Assembly: GCA_026984915.1 (NCBI GenBank)
Contig: JALSRG010000100.1
Location: 1 to 33,655, forward strand
From: Marinosulfonomonas sp.
Lineage (GTDB): Bacteria > Pseudomonadota > Alphaproteobacteria > Rhodobacterales > Rhodobacteraceae
DNA: 33,655 nucleotides
Direction of reading: 5' to 3'
Shown here in pieces: positions 24,668 to 33,202 of the stretch. Position numbers and translations under genes: made by a program. How positions within the stretch are numbered: the first letter of the stretch is position 1; the number at the start of each line of letters is the position of its first letter. The notes beneath the pieces are model-generated. The model saw nothing but the letters and a program-made list of their open reading frames with translations, was not told where the DNA came from and searched no databases.

Positions 24668-25111
24668 TTAGAAATTGATGCCGGGCAGGTTGACAGCCAG
24701 CAGTTTCACAAAAACGAGATAGACGAAAAGCAGCACACCAACGGTTGTCAGACCGATGACAACAGGCCGGCGATAACCAAGCATGATGGCAACAACCGGT
24801 ATGAAAACGGCTGCGGGGATAAAGAACCCGAGTGGCTCAAACGTCAGCGCAAACACGATCAGTGCGGCCAGAAGGCCAAGGAACCGCGGCATGTTTTCCG
24901 TCAGGACAAGCCTGTTGTGGCTGCGGTCCTTGTAGAGGCTGTGCGCCAGTTGCACGGTTGACAGAAGGCCGATGAAAACCGCCAGAAACCGGACGTATTT
25001 GGCGGATGTCGTTTTTGCAATTCCGGGGTAATTGGCTGTGCTGATATAAAGCAGCACAGCCATTACGATGAACAGCGCCAGTATGGCGCGGTCAGCGGTT
25101 TTTTTGGTCAT
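24668..25111 (-). CDS. tctB: Tripartite tricarboxylate transporter, small membrane subunit TctB
   Basis: A 147-residue protein with four likely membrane helices (about 8-27, 43-61, 79-99 and 115-140, the third and fourth separated by a short loop). TctB proteins are poorly conserved, so the call rests on size, topology and position between tctC and tctA. Its ATG overlaps the tctC stop by one base (TAATG), so translation is coupled. It is an accessory membrane subunit of the carboxylate uptake system. Confidence 0.85.
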   Translation of the reverse strand: MTKKTADRAILALFIVMAVLLYISTANYPGIAKTTSAKYVRFLAVFIGLLSTVQLAHSLYKDRSHNRLVLTENMPRFLGLLAALIVFALTFEPLGFFIPAAVFIPVVAIMLGYRRPVVIGLTTVGVLLFVYLVFVKLLAVNLPGINF

Positions 25112-26058
25112 TACCAGGGGGCTTTGTCGTAAACAGCCTTGGTCTGGGCCATCAGATCCTTCAGATAGGCCAGATAGTCAGGACCAGTCATCGGCAGCAG
25201 GAAGATCGAGCCGGTTTTGGCCTTTTCCTGAAATTCGTCGGTGGCCATGACCTCGGCCAGCATGGTGTCAAGCCGGGTTTGAATAGCCTCGTCAATTCCG
25301 GCCGGGGCAACAAAGCCGCGTGTGGCGCGCATGAAAACCTCATAGCCCTGTTCCTTGGCCGTCGGCATATCCGGCAGGTGCTCGTCGCGCTCTTCGGTGA
25401 GCAGGGCGATGATGCGTGCATCGCCAGCCTGGTGCTGTTTGATCATCTGCGAAAGGTTCATGAAGGCCGCATCCACATGGCCGCCAAGAATGGCAGCCTT
25501 TTGTTCGGTGGACCCTTTGGTGGGCAGCAGGTTGAAGGTGACGCCCGTGGCCGATTCAAAGGATTTTGCCGCCAGAAAATCGTCTGAACCAATGCCGTTG
25601 ACGGCAACGGTCAGTGCGTTTGCCTTGGCTGCGGCCGCCAGATCAGCCATGGATTTGATCGGGCTGTCCTTGGGGACAACGACAATCGCCGGATCCTGAG
25701 CGGTGTTGCCCATGATATGAAAGCTGTCGAGCGTATATTTTGCGCGTCCCGAAACGATATGGGCGACCAGTTGCGGCGTAAATACCAGACCGATTGTGTG
25801 GCCATCCGGTGTCGCGCGGGCAATGGCCTCAAATCCTTTTTGGCCCCCCGACCCAGGGATGTTCTTGATGATGAATTCAAACCCATCGTAGTTCTTTTCG
25901 GCGACTTCGGTAAACAGACGTGCTGTGCGGTCGGTTGAGCCGCCAGCTTTTGAGGGTACGATAATTGTGACCGGCTTTGACGGGTATTCTGCAATGGCGG
26001 CGGTGGTTGTCAGGCCCAGTGCCACGACAATTCCGGCCAGAATGGATTTCTTGAACAT
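25111..26058 (-). CDS. tctC: Tripartite tricarboxylate transporter substrate-binding protein (TctC/Bug)
   Basis: A 315-residue periplasmic binding protein. The signal peptide ends near residue 23 (TTTAAIA), followed by EYPSKPVTIIVPSKAGGSTD, the standard Bug-family start in which the first strand and loop bind the carboxylate. NIPGSGGQKGFEAIARATPD is the second signature. ATG 26058 is preferred, with GGGAGA upstream; the longer frame adds basic residues ahead of a good signal peptide. It is the first gene of tctCBA. The 191 bases before it, up to accA, presumably hold the promoter; I see no clear site there beyond a short GCAC/GTGC hairpin. Confidence 0.92.
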   Translation of the reverse strand: MFKKSILAGIVVALGLTTTAAIAEYPSKPVTIIVPSKAGGSTDRTARLFTEVAEKNYDGFEFIIKNIPGSGGQKGFEAIARATPDGHTIGLVFTPQLVAHIVSGRAKYTLDSFHIMGNTAQDPAIVVVPKDSPIKSMADLAAAAKANALTVAVNGIGSDDFLAAKSFESATGVTFNLLPTKGSTEQKAAILGGHVDAAFMNLSQMIKQHQAGDARIIALLTEERDEHLPDMPTAKEQGYEVFMRATRGFVAPAGIDEAIQTRLDTMLAEVMATDEFQEKAKTGSIFLLPMTGPDYLAYLKDLMAQTKAVYDKAPW

Positions 26059-26249
26059 ATTGTTTATCTCCCTGTTTTTTCTTTTGTGCTGACGCACTTT
26101 CGTGCGGCAACCGCTATTTCATCGGGCACAATCAACCCTGCGCCAGCGTTTCGCGTTTGCCACTTTAGCAACAAACATCCGCTGTCAGGCAACAGGCAGG
26201 CCGGTTTTTTGGTTAACAGTATTACAAAGAGCGCCCCGACGCACCGCCG

Positions 26250-27212
26250 TCAGGCGGCAAGGCCCTTGTTCCCGACGTTCAGAAACTTTTTGCGGCGGTC
26301 CTTCAAAATCGCCTCGGGTTTCTTCTTTTCCAGTCCTTTCAGGGCGGTTTCAACAGCTTTACCGACATTTTCGATGGTTGATGGCCGGTCGCGCTGCGCG
26401 CCGCCAACGGGCTCATGAACAATGGCATCGACGATCCCCAGATTTTGCAAATCCTGGGCTGTCAGACGCAGGGCCTCGGCCGCCTCACGCATTTTTTCCG
26501 CGTCCTTCCATAGAATCGATGCGCATCCTTCCGGCGAAATGACCGAATAGATCGAGTGTTCCAGCATGATCAGCCGGTTTGCGGTTGCCAGCGCCACCGC
26601 CCCGCCGGAGCCACCTTCGCCGATGATGACCGATACCAGCGGCACCCTGAGTTGCAGGCATTTTTCGGTTGAGCGGGCGATCGCCTCGGACTGGCCGCGT
26701 TCCTCGGCGCCTTTGCCGGGATAGGCGCCGGGGGTGTCCACCAGCGTGATCACCGGCAGACCGAACCGGTCGGCCAGATCCATCAGCCGGATGGCCTTGC
26801 GGTATCCTTCAGGGCGGGCCATGCCGAAATTGCGCTCGATCCGTGATTTTGTATCATGCCCTTTTTCCAGGCCGATCACCACCACAGGCCGGTCGTTGAA
26901 CCGGCCCAACCCGCCCATGACGGCGTGGTCGTCCGCAAAATTACGATCCCCGGCAAGAGGCGTGTATTCGGTGAACAGGGCATTGATATAGTCGCGGCAA
27001 TGGGGCCTGTCGGGGTGGCGCGCCACCTGGCATTTGCGCCACGGTGTCAGATCCTTGTAAAGGTTTTGCAGCATGGCTTCGGCTTTGGCATCCAGTGCGG
27101 CCGCCTCTTTTTCAACATCCATGTCCTCGTTTTGGCGGGCCAGTGCACGCAGTTCTTCGGCCTTGCCTTCGATCTCGGCCAGAGGCTTTTCGAAATCCAG
27201 ATAATTGTTCAT
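26250..27212 (-). CDS. accA: Acetyl-CoA carboxylase carboxyltransferase, alpha subunit
   Basis: A 320-residue subunit that, with AccD, moves CO2 from carboxybiotin to acetyl-CoA to make malonyl-CoA for fatty acid synthesis. The start [20 protein letters not shown] is the conserved N-terminal helix, [19 protein letters not shown] follows, and the crotonase-like core contains [20 protein letters not shown] and the oxyanion glycines of [13 protein letters not shown]. Length matches the family (about 319). The ATG at 27212 is used; the longer frame crosses the promoter region and the divergent regulator. It is transcribed toward tctC but separated by 191 bases. Confidence 0.97.
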   Translation of the reverse strand: MNNYLDFEKPLAEIEGKAEELRALARQNEDMDVEKEAAALDAKAEAMLQNLYKDLTPWRKCQVARHPDRPHCRDYINALFTEYTPLAGDRNFADDHAVMGGLGRFNDRPVVVIGLEKGHDTKSRIERNFGMARPEGYRKAIRLMDLADRFGLPVITLVDTPGAYPGKGAEERGQSEAIARSTEKCLQLRVPLVSVIIGEGGSGGAVALATANRLIMLEHSIYSVISPEGCASILWKDAEKMREAAEALRLTAQDLQNLGIVDAIVHEPVGGAQRDRPSTIENVGKAVETALKGLEKKKPEAILKDRRKKFLNVGNKGLAA

Positions 27213-27340
27213 GCTGTTCTCCGGGGTCGTGTTGCCCGATATATGACGGTGCAGAGGCTGATTTGCAACGGGGGCAGTTCGGCAAGATTTGTCAAGTGCG
27301 GGCATGGCAGGGTGATTTGCGGAACCAACCGGGGTGTGAG

Positions 27341-28186
27341 ATGGCAAATGCATATGAAAAACGTCTGCTGCGGGTGCTGGAATACATCCACGCCAATCCG
27401 GCGGGCGATCTGTCGCTGGACAGGCTGGCGGACGTGGCGGCGATGAGCCGGTTTCACTGGCATCGGGTGTTTCATGCGATGACCGGCGAGACCTGCGCCC
27501 AGGCCACACGGCGGATCCGGCTGCATCGGGCAGCCTGCTGGCTGGTGCAGACGGATGATCCGGTGGCCGAAGTGGCCAGGCGTTGCGGGTATCCGTCGGC
27601 GCAAAGTTTCACCCGCGCCTTTGGCCAGGTGTTTGGCATGTCCCCCGGCAAGTTCCGCAAACGCGGTGATCTGACATCACCATCCCTGTATCTCAGAAAA
27701 GGAGAATACCCCGTGTTTCCCGTTGAAATCATCACCACCCGGCCCCGTCGTCTGGCCGCCATGGCGCATAAAGGCCCCTATCTGGAAATTGGCGCTGCAT
27801 TCCAGCAGGTTGCCAGTATTTTTTCGGCCCGTAACCTGTGGCCAAAGGCGCAGGGAATGGTCGGGATCTATTACGATGATCCCGGCCTGGTTGCGCCCGA
27901 AAACCTGAACAGCCATGCAGGTGTAATTGTGGGTGACGGGTTTGAAATGCCTGAGAACCTGGAAGATGTGCAAGCGCCCGGCGGGCGCATGGCGGTGATG
28001 CATTACAAGGGTCCATATGCCGGCCTGAAGGCGGCCTATGATTATCTGTTTGGGGAATGGTTGCCGAATTCGGGCAATGAGCCGCGCGATGCGCCCAGTT
28101 TCGAGGTTTATCTGAATGATCCGATGGATACTGCGCCAGATGATCTGCTGACGGATATCTGCGTTCCCCTGCAGGAAGAGGGATAG
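27341..28186 (+). CDS. AraC family regulator with GyrI-like effector domain
   Basis: A 281-residue regulator. Residues 5-108 hold two AraC helix-turn-helices ([20 protein letters not shown] and [20 protein letters not shown], ending [10 protein letters not shown]). Residues about 125-281 form a GyrI-like/SOUL-type ligand domain ([40 protein letters not shown]). This is the layout of Rob- and SbmC-related regulators, which sense drugs or hydrophobic compounds. It is divergent from accA and four bases before a DUF1801 gene, with which it forms a unit. Confidence 0.88.
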   Translation: MANAYEKRLLRVLEYIHANPAGDLSLDRLADVAAMSRFHWHRVFHAMTGETCAQATRRIRLHRAACWLVQTDDPVAEVARRCGYPSAQSFTRAFGQVFGMSPGKFRKRGDLTSPSLYLRKGEYPVFPVEIITTRPRRLAAMAHKGPYLEIGAAFQQVASIFSARNLWPKAQGMVGIYYDDPGLVAPENLNSHAGVIVGDGFEMPENLEDVQAPGGRMAVMHYKGPYAGLKAAYDYLFGEWLPNSGNEPRDAPSFEVYLNDPMDTAPDDLLTDICVPLQEEG

Positions 28187-28190
28187 CCGA

Positions 28191-28607
28191 ATGAAGCCGG
28201 GTGCCGACCCTGATATTGTCAATCCCGAAATTGCAGCGTTTTTTGCCGACTGTCCAAGAGAGGCGCGCCTCGGGCTGATGCAATTGCGGGCGCTGATTTT
28301 CGAGGTTGCAGGGGGGCTCCCGGCCGTTGGTCCGCTTCATGAGGCATTGCGCTGGGGTCAGCCGGCCTATCTGACAGCGGCAACCGGCGCTGGCACGACG
28401 CTGCGCCTGGGGGTGCCCAAAGCCGGAGGATTTGCCCTGTACGCGCATTGCCGCACGACGGTGATTGCGACATTTGCCGACAGGTTTGCTGACGATTTTT
28501 CCTATGAGGGAAACCGGGCGGTGCTGTTTCAGGCAAGCGCAGAAATCCAGCCGGAAAAGCTTTCATTGCTGATTGTTCATGCGCTGACCTATCATCTCAG
28601 AGCCTGA
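28191..28607 (+). CDS. DUF1801 domain protein
   Basis: A 138-residue protein of the DUF1801 (YdhG-like) family. Visible family features are the helix with LGLMQLRALIFEVAG, the central HEALRWGQPAYLTA, which is the most conserved block, and TLRLGVPKAGGFALYAHCRT. The biochemical role of this family is not established. It follows the AraC/GyrI regulator by four bases and must be cotranscribed. Its end overlaps the 3' end of the convergent racemase-like gene by 11 bases. Confidence 0.78.
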   Translation: MKPGADPDIVNPEIAAFFADCPREARLGLMQLRALIFEVAGGLPAVGPLHEALRWGQPAYLTAATGAGTTLRLGVPKAGGFALYAHCRTTVIATFADRFADDFSYEGNRAVLFQASAEIQPEKLSLLIVHALTYHLRA

Positions 28608-29238
28608 GCCCCAGACGCAGGGCACTCTCGGGTGAGGTCAGCACCGGCGGCGCATCGGGCAAGAGCGGGGCTGCCACGCTCATGCTGGCCTGGGCCAGCA
28701 CCACGGCGCGGGTATCGGGAAAGGTGGCCATATGGGTACGGATGGCATCGGCGATGGCCGCGGCAAATCCGACTTCATCCCCGGTCTCGAACGCGGGCCA
28801 GGCGTCGGCAATTTCAAGGGCGCGGATTTTCGGGCTGTGGCCCTCGGCGCGCAGGGCGTCGGACAACAACGCCATGCTCGGCGCACAGGTGCTCTCAAGG
28901 CAATAGGCCATCAGCACTGGCGTACCCAGCCGCGCCGCGGCCTGCATCATCGGGCGATCAATGCGGATTGCACCGGCTTTCTCGGCCAGTGGACCAAGTG
29001 TTGTGCAGGTACACAGCACCGGCGCGTCCTGCGCCTGCATGAACGCCTGAAAGGCCATTTCCAGATCGGGACTTAGCCCTTTGGCACGGGCCTGTGTCAA
29101 CCATTCAGGACGGATGTGATGTTGCAGCAGCTTGCCGGGGGCGATCCGGTCGCACAGGGCGTCAAAGCGTGCCACATGCGCCTCTGACGTGTGCAGCAGC
29201 ACCAGATCAGCCCCCGGATCAGCCCCCGAATCAGCCAT
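28597..29238 (-). CDS. Asp/Glu racemase-like protein
   Basis: A 213-residue protein with the outline of the aspartate/glutamate racemase superfamily. The first catalytic-cysteine region is visible as VLCTCTTLG (Cys76 or Cys78), followed by AIRIDRPMMQAAARLGTPVL and Cys113/Cys118. At the place of the second catalytic cysteine it reads VVLAQASMSVAAP, with no cysteine, so ordinary two-base racemisation is unlikely. Its ATG lies inside mcl1, with an eight-base overlap, so it is translationally coupled to a malyl-CoA lyase. The reaction is unknown; a lyase, isomerase or regulator role is possible. Confidence 0.65.
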   Translation of the reverse strand: MADSGADPGADLVLLHTSEAHVARFDALCDRIAPGKLLQHHIRPEWLTQARAKGLSPDLEMAFQAFMQAQDAPVLCTCTTLGPLAEKAGAIRIDRPMMQAAARLGTPVLMAYCLESTCAPSMALLSDALRAEGHSPKIRALEIADAWPAFETGDEVGFAAAIADAIRTHMATFPDTRAVVLAQASMSVAAPLLPDAPPVLTSPESALRLGLRL

Positions 29239-30187
29239 TGATCATTTCGGCCTGACGCACGATGACTTCGGCCTGTTTGATGCTGGCAATATCGACAAGG
29301 CGGCCCTTGTAGACGGTGGCGCCTTCGCCGTTCTTTTTGGCTTGCTCCATTGCTGCGAGAATTTCGCGGGCTTCATTTACCTGTTCTTCGGAGGGGGTAA
29401 AAACCTGGTTGGCCAGCGCGATCTGTTTCGGGTGGATCGCCCACTTGCCGACCATGCCCAATGTGGCGGAGCGGCGCGCCTGCGCAATGAACCCTTCATC
29501 ATCCGAGAAATCCCCGAACGGCCCGTCCACCGGCAACACCCCGTGGCTGCGGCAGGCGGCGACGATGGCGGCCTGTGCCCAGTGCCACGGATCGGCCCAG
29601 TATTTCGCGCCCTCGTGCAGCATATAATAGTTTTCCTGCGTGCCGCCGATGCCGGTGGTTTGCATCCCCATGCTGGCGGCGAAATCGGCCGCGCCAAGGC
29701 TCATCGCCTGCAGGCGGGGGCTGGCGGCGGCGATTTCCGCGACATGGGCAATGCCGGCGGCGCTCTCGATGATCACTTCAAAGCTGATCTTTTTCTTGCG
29801 CCCCTTGGCGGCCTCAACCGCGGTGACCAGGGCATCCACGGCGTAGATATCGGCGGCATTGCCTACCTTGGGGATCATGATCTGGTCTAGCCGTTCATCC
29901 GCCTGTTCCAGCAGGTCCACCACATCGCGGTACCAGTAAGGCGTGTCCAGCCCGTTGATCCGCACGCTGAGATATTTGTTGCCCCAATCAATATCGCCGA
30001 TGGCCTCTATCACGTTGTTGCGGGCGCTTTGCTTGTCATCCGGGGCGACGCTGTCTTCGAGATCGAGATTGATCACGTCGGCAGCACTTGCTGCCATCTT
30101 TTCAAAGATCGCCGGGCGCGAGCCGGGGCCGAACAACTGGCAGCGGTTGGGGCGGGCAGGGGGGCTGGGCTGGATGCGAAAGCTCAT
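29231..30187 (-). CDS. mcl1: L-malyl-CoA/beta-methylmalyl-CoA lyase
   Basis: A 318-residue HpcH/HpaI-type lyase. It cleaves L-malyl-CoA to acetyl-CoA and glyoxylate and beta-methylmalyl-CoA to propionyl-CoA and glyoxylate, steps of the ethylmalonyl-CoA pathway. Length and sequence agree with Rhodobacter Mcl1 as I recall it. Arg76 (SVRINGLDTP), Glu141 (FEVIIESAAG) and Asp168 (SLGAADFAASMG) match its substrate and Mg-binding residues. The ATG at 30187 gives MSFRIQP, the family start. No other pathway gene is in the window. The gene overlaps the racemase-like gene at its 3' end. Confidence 0.95.
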   Translation of the reverse strand: MSFRIQPSPPARPNRCQLFGPGSRPAIFEKMAASAADVINLDLEDSVAPDDKQSARNNVIEAIGDIDWGNKYLSVRINGLDTPYWYRDVVDLLEQADERLDQIMIPKVGNAADIYAVDALVTAVEAAKGRKKKISFEVIIESAAGIAHVAEIAAASPRLQAMSLGAADFAASMGMQTTGIGGTQENYYMLHEGAKYWADPWHWAQAAIVAACRSHGVLPVDGPFGDFSDDEGFIAQARRSATLGMVGKWAIHPKQIALANQVFTPSEEQVNEAREILAAMEQAKKNGEGATVYKGRLVDIASIKQAEVIVRQAEMING

Positions 30188-30330
30188 GTTTGCAAGACCT
30201 CTTGGCAATGATATTTCGTAGGCATGTGCCTGTTGGATATTATATTGCGTAAGGGTCAGCAAGCGCCGTATGCAAGCGGGAATCGCCGGCCACGGCTACG
30301 GGTGAAGCTTGTGAAATATTTCCGTTTTGA

Positions 30331-30346
30331 CGCAGAAAGTTCTGCG
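30331..30346. promoter_or_regulatory. Perfect palindrome between mcl1 and dgcN
   Basis: CGCAGAA (30331-30337) and TTCTGCG (30340-30346) form a perfect 7-bp inverted repeat with a two-base centre. It lies in the 272-base divergent gap, 144 bases upstream of mcl1 and 114 upstream of dgcN. Size and position suit a dimeric regulator. I see no gene in the gap. Confidence 0.45.
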
Positions 30347-30459
30347 ATTCTGGCGAAAAGGCTAGAACCCTCCTGAAAAATTCGATCTGAGCGCGAAAAT
30401 TGCGAGAATCTTTTGCACGGTCTGCGGCATTGTGCTGGCTGATAATTCTGGGGGACAAG

Positions 30460-31461
30460 ATGATCGAGACACCTTATCTGCTGTTTCTGGGCGATGCGCC
30501 CGATCAACTGGCTGCAAAAGTGGCGCAGGGAATCAATGATTGGCGGCCGGAAAATTCGGTTGGCCAGTTTCGCATGGAAGGTTGCGGCGCCGATCTGGGC
30601 ATCAAGGACATGACACTGGCCGAAGCCAAGGCGGCGGGGGCCAAAACCCTGGTCATCGGGGTGGCCAACCGTGGCGGCATCATTTCCGATAGCTGGCGTG
30701 CGGTGATGCTTGAGGCGTTGGAAATGGGCTACGATATTGCCAGCGGTCTGCATAACCTGCTGCGCGATGAAGGTACACTGGTGGCTGCGGCGCAAACCTA
30801 TGGTGGCACGCTGCATGACGTGCGTGTGCCATCTGTCGGTTATCCGATTGCCAACGGCAGGAAACGCAGCGGCAAGCGGGTGCTGACCGTGGGGACGGAT
30901 TGCTCGGTGGGCAAGATGTATACCGCGCTGGCAATGGATGCCGAGATGAACAGGCGTGGCATGAAATCAACCTTCCGGGCCACCGGGCAATCGGGTATTC
31001 TGATCACCGGTCACGGGGTGCCTCTGGATGCGGTGATCGCTGATTTCATGGCCGGGGCGGTGGAATATCTGACGCCGGACAATGACCCCGACCATTGGGA
31101 CCACATCGAGGGGCAGGGCAGCCTGTTTCACGTGTCCTATTCCGGTGTGACCATGGCGTTGATTCACGGTGGCCAGCCGGATGCGCTGATCCTGGCACAT
31201 GAGCCGACCCGCACCCATATGCGCGGCCTGCCGGACTATGCCATGCACACGCTGGAAGAATTACGCGACCTTTCATTGCCGCTGGCGCAGATTTCCAACC
31301 CCGCCTGTGTGGTGGCCGGGGTTTCGGTCAACACCCAGCATCTGGATGAGGACGCGGCCCTGAGTCTGCTGGCAGAAACCGAGAAACGCATGGGTGTTCC
31401 GGCGGTTGATCCGTTTCGTCAGGGGGCAGGGCGTCTGGTGGATGCGCTGGACGCGATTTAG
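30460..31461 (+). CDS. dgcN: D-glutamate N-acetyltransferase DgcN (DUF1611)
   Basis: A 333-residue DUF1611 protein. It has a P-loop-like segment VGTDCSVGKMYTALAM in the middle and the C-terminal DUF1611 half with LILAHEPTRTHMRGLPDYA. In the DgcN-DgcA pathway described in marine bacteria, DgcN acetylates D-glutamate to N-acetyl-D-glutamate. The identification rests on family features plus the dgcA gene directly downstream, which is the diagnostic partner. ATG 30460 is preferred, with GGGGGAC upstream; the longer frame crosses promoter DNA. It is the first gene of the D-amino acid cluster. Confidence 0.85.
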   Translation: MIETPYLLFLGDAPDQLAAKVAQGINDWRPENSVGQFRMEGCGADLGIKDMTLAEAKAAGAKTLVIGVANRGGIISDSWRAVMLEALEMGYDIASGLHNLLRDEGTLVAAAQTYGGTLHDVRVPSVGYPIANGRKRSGKRVLTVGTDCSVGKMYTALAMDAEMNRRGMKSTFRATGQSGILITGHGVPLDAVIADFMAGAVEYLTPDNDPDHWDHIEGQGSLFHVSYSGVTMALIHGGQPDALILAHEPTRTHMRGLPDYAMHTLEELRDLSLPLAQISNPACVVAGVSVNTQHLDEDAALSLLAETEKRMGVPAVDPFRQGAGRLVDALDAI

Positions 31462-31464
31462 GCT

Positions 31465-31509
31465 GGCGCTCATCAAGCTTTTCAGCTTTCTTCGCGGGTG
31501 AAGAGCGCC
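31465..31509 (+). other. Stem-loop between dgcN and dgcA
   Basis: GGCGCTC (31465-31471) pairs with GAGCGCC (31503-31509), and a smaller CTTC/GAAG stem can form inside. It starts four bases past the dgcN stop and ends about 40 bases before dgcA. No U-run follows. It may affect message stability or attenuate dgcA. Confidence 0.35.
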
Positions 31510-31548
31510 CGCAAGGAAGCGATGAACCCTGACGTCAGGAGCATATGA

Positions 31549-32514
31549 ATGACAATAACCGTTACCCCCGATGTGTTCAAACTGGCACAGGTGTTCACCA
31601 TCTCGCGCGGCTCGCGGACCGAGGCCAGGGTGCTGACCGTCCGCATCACGCGCGATGGCGCGACCGGATGGGGCGAATGTGTGCCCTATGCGCGCTATGA
31701 CGAAACGCTGGACAGCGTGACGGCCGAAATCGAAGGCTTGCCTGCGGGGATAACCCGCGCGGAATTGCAGGATGCTTTGTCGCCGGGGGCCGCGCGCAAC
31801 GCGGTGGATTGCGCCCTGTGGGATCTGGAGGCGAAACAGGCCGGCAAACGGGTATGGGAGCTGGCAGGCTTGCCCGTCCCGAAACCGGAAATCACCGCCT
31901 ATACCCTGTCGCTGGACACGCCGGAAAAGATGCAGGAACAGGCCGCCAAGAATGCCTTTCGCCCGCTGCTGAAGATCAAGCTGGGCACGCCCGACGATAT
32001 GGTCCGGCTGGAAGCCGTGCGCGCCGGTGCGCCGAAATCCCGCATCATCATTGACGCGAACGAGGGTTGGTCCGCCGAAGTTTACGCAGACCTTGCCCCG
32101 CATCTGCTGCGCCTCGGGGTCGGGCTGGTGGAACAGCCGCTGCCTGCGGGCGATGATGACGCCCTGACCGGCATGGAGCGCCCCGTTCCCGTGTGCGCCG
32201 ACGAGGCCTGCCATGACCGCGCCAGCCTGCCTGCGCTGAAGGGCAAATACGATATCGTCAACATCAAGCTGGACAAAACCGGTGGTCTGACCGAGGCGAT
32301 TGCCTTGCGAAAGGCGGCCGAGGCCGAAGGTTACGGCGTGATGGTAGGCTGTATGGTGGGATCGTCGCTGGCGATGGCCCCTGCCACCTTGATCGCACAG
32401 GGCGTGGCCTATACAGACCTTGACGGACCGCTGCTGCTGGCTGAGGACCGCGAGCATGCGCTGCATTTTGACGAGGCCGGCGTGCATCCACCCAACGCCG
32501 CCTTGTGGGGCTAG
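31549..32514 (+). CDS. dgcA: N-acetyl-D-glutamate racemase DgcA (dipeptide epimerase family)
   Basis: A 321-residue enolase-superfamily enzyme of the dipeptide epimerase type. The acid/base lysines are Lys144 (LLKIKLG) and Lys240 (VNIKLDKTGG); metal ligands are Asp169 (IIIDANEGW), Glu195 (LVEQPLP) and Asp218 (CADEA). The spacings 25, 26, 23 and 22 equal those of the E. coli L-Ala-D/L-Glu epimerase. Next to dgcN, the expected reaction is N-acetyl-D-glutamate to N-acetyl-L-glutamate. AGGAG lies seven bases before ATG 31549; an overlapping out-of-frame ATG at 31545 is ignored. A muropeptide Ala-Glu epimerase is the alternative. Confidence 0.88.
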   Translation: MTITVTPDVFKLAQVFTISRGSRTEARVLTVRITRDGATGWGECVPYARYDETLDSVTAEIEGLPAGITRAELQDALSPGAARNAVDCALWDLEAKQAGKRVWELAGLPVPKPEITAYTLSLDTPEKMQEQAAKNAFRPLLKIKLGTPDDMVRLEAVRAGAPKSRIIIDANEGWSAEVYADLAPHLLRLGVGLVEQPLPAGDDDALTGMERPVPVCADEACHDRASLPALKGKYDIVNIKLDKTGGLTEAIALRKAAEAEGYGVMVGCMVGSSLAMAPATLIAQGVAYTDLDGPLLLAEDREHALHFDEAGVHPPNAALWG

Positions 32515-32517
32515 GTC

Positions 32518-33132
32518 ATGGAGCAGGCAATTATCTGGGATTGCGAATTTCTAACGTCTGAAGGCGCGCCAAGCCGGTTCTGGTGTGGCCCGCGCGATCC
32601 TGACCAGATACTAGTGCAGCTTGGTGCCGTGCGTTTGAACCTAAACGGCAACTATGGCATTGGTGCGCGTTTCAGTCAGATTGTCGTCCCGCGTGACCGG
32701 TTGGGCAAGGTTTGCGCGCTGGATGCATATTTCACCAAGCTGACCGGGATCACGCAGGAAAAGGTGGCGCAAGAAGGTATGGAACTGGCTGACGCGCTGG
32801 CAGCTTTTGATGGCTTTTCCGGCGCCGCACCTTTCTGGGCATGGGGCCGTGACGAATATCAGGCGCTGGCCATTTCATGTTATCTGGCGGACATTCCCGC
32901 GCCGATCCCCGCCACACGGTTTGGCAATGCGCCGGTATTGCTGCTGAGAGCCGGACTTGCGCATGACGAGATCGTTCGCTTGCGCAGCCCCAACCTTGCC
33001 GCGCATTTTGGCGTGCAGCGAGAAGGTGGCATTGCCCACAACGCGGTGGATGACGCACATTCCGTGGCGCTTGCCCTGCAACATCTGCTGCGCGAGGGGT
33101 GCTTGCACGCCGATGATTTCATCCCTTATTGA
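32518..33132 (+). CDS. DEDDh-type 3'-5' exonuclease domain protein
   Basis: A 204-residue nuclease. The four DEDDh acidic residues and the catalytic histidine can be placed: Asp8 and Glu10 (IIWDCEFL), Asp112 (AWGRDEYQAL), and His174 with Asp179 (AHNAVDDAHSV, the H-x4-D pattern). The family includes DnaQ proofreading subunits, RNase T and oligoribonuclease; there is no clue to DNA or RNA preference. It starts three bases after dgcA and 70 before the aminotransferase, so it is inside a D-amino acid operon. Its first codons look less GC-rich than its neighbours, a possible sign of separate origin. Confidence 0.82.
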   Translation: MEQAIIWDCEFLTSEGAPSRFWCGPRDPDQILVQLGAVRLNLNGNYGIGARFSQIVVPRDRLGKVCALDAYFTKLTGITQEKVAQEGMELADALAAFDGFSGAAPFWAWGRDEYQALAISCYLADIPAPIPATRFGNAPVLLLRAGLAHDEIVRLRSPNLAAHFGVQREGGIAHNAVDDAHSVALALQHLLREGCLHADDFIPY

Positions 33133-33202
33133 ATTATGACCGGATAATAGCTTGACCTTTCGCGGGCCCGCCCCGAAAACCCAATGAAACAAGGAGACCA
33201 CC

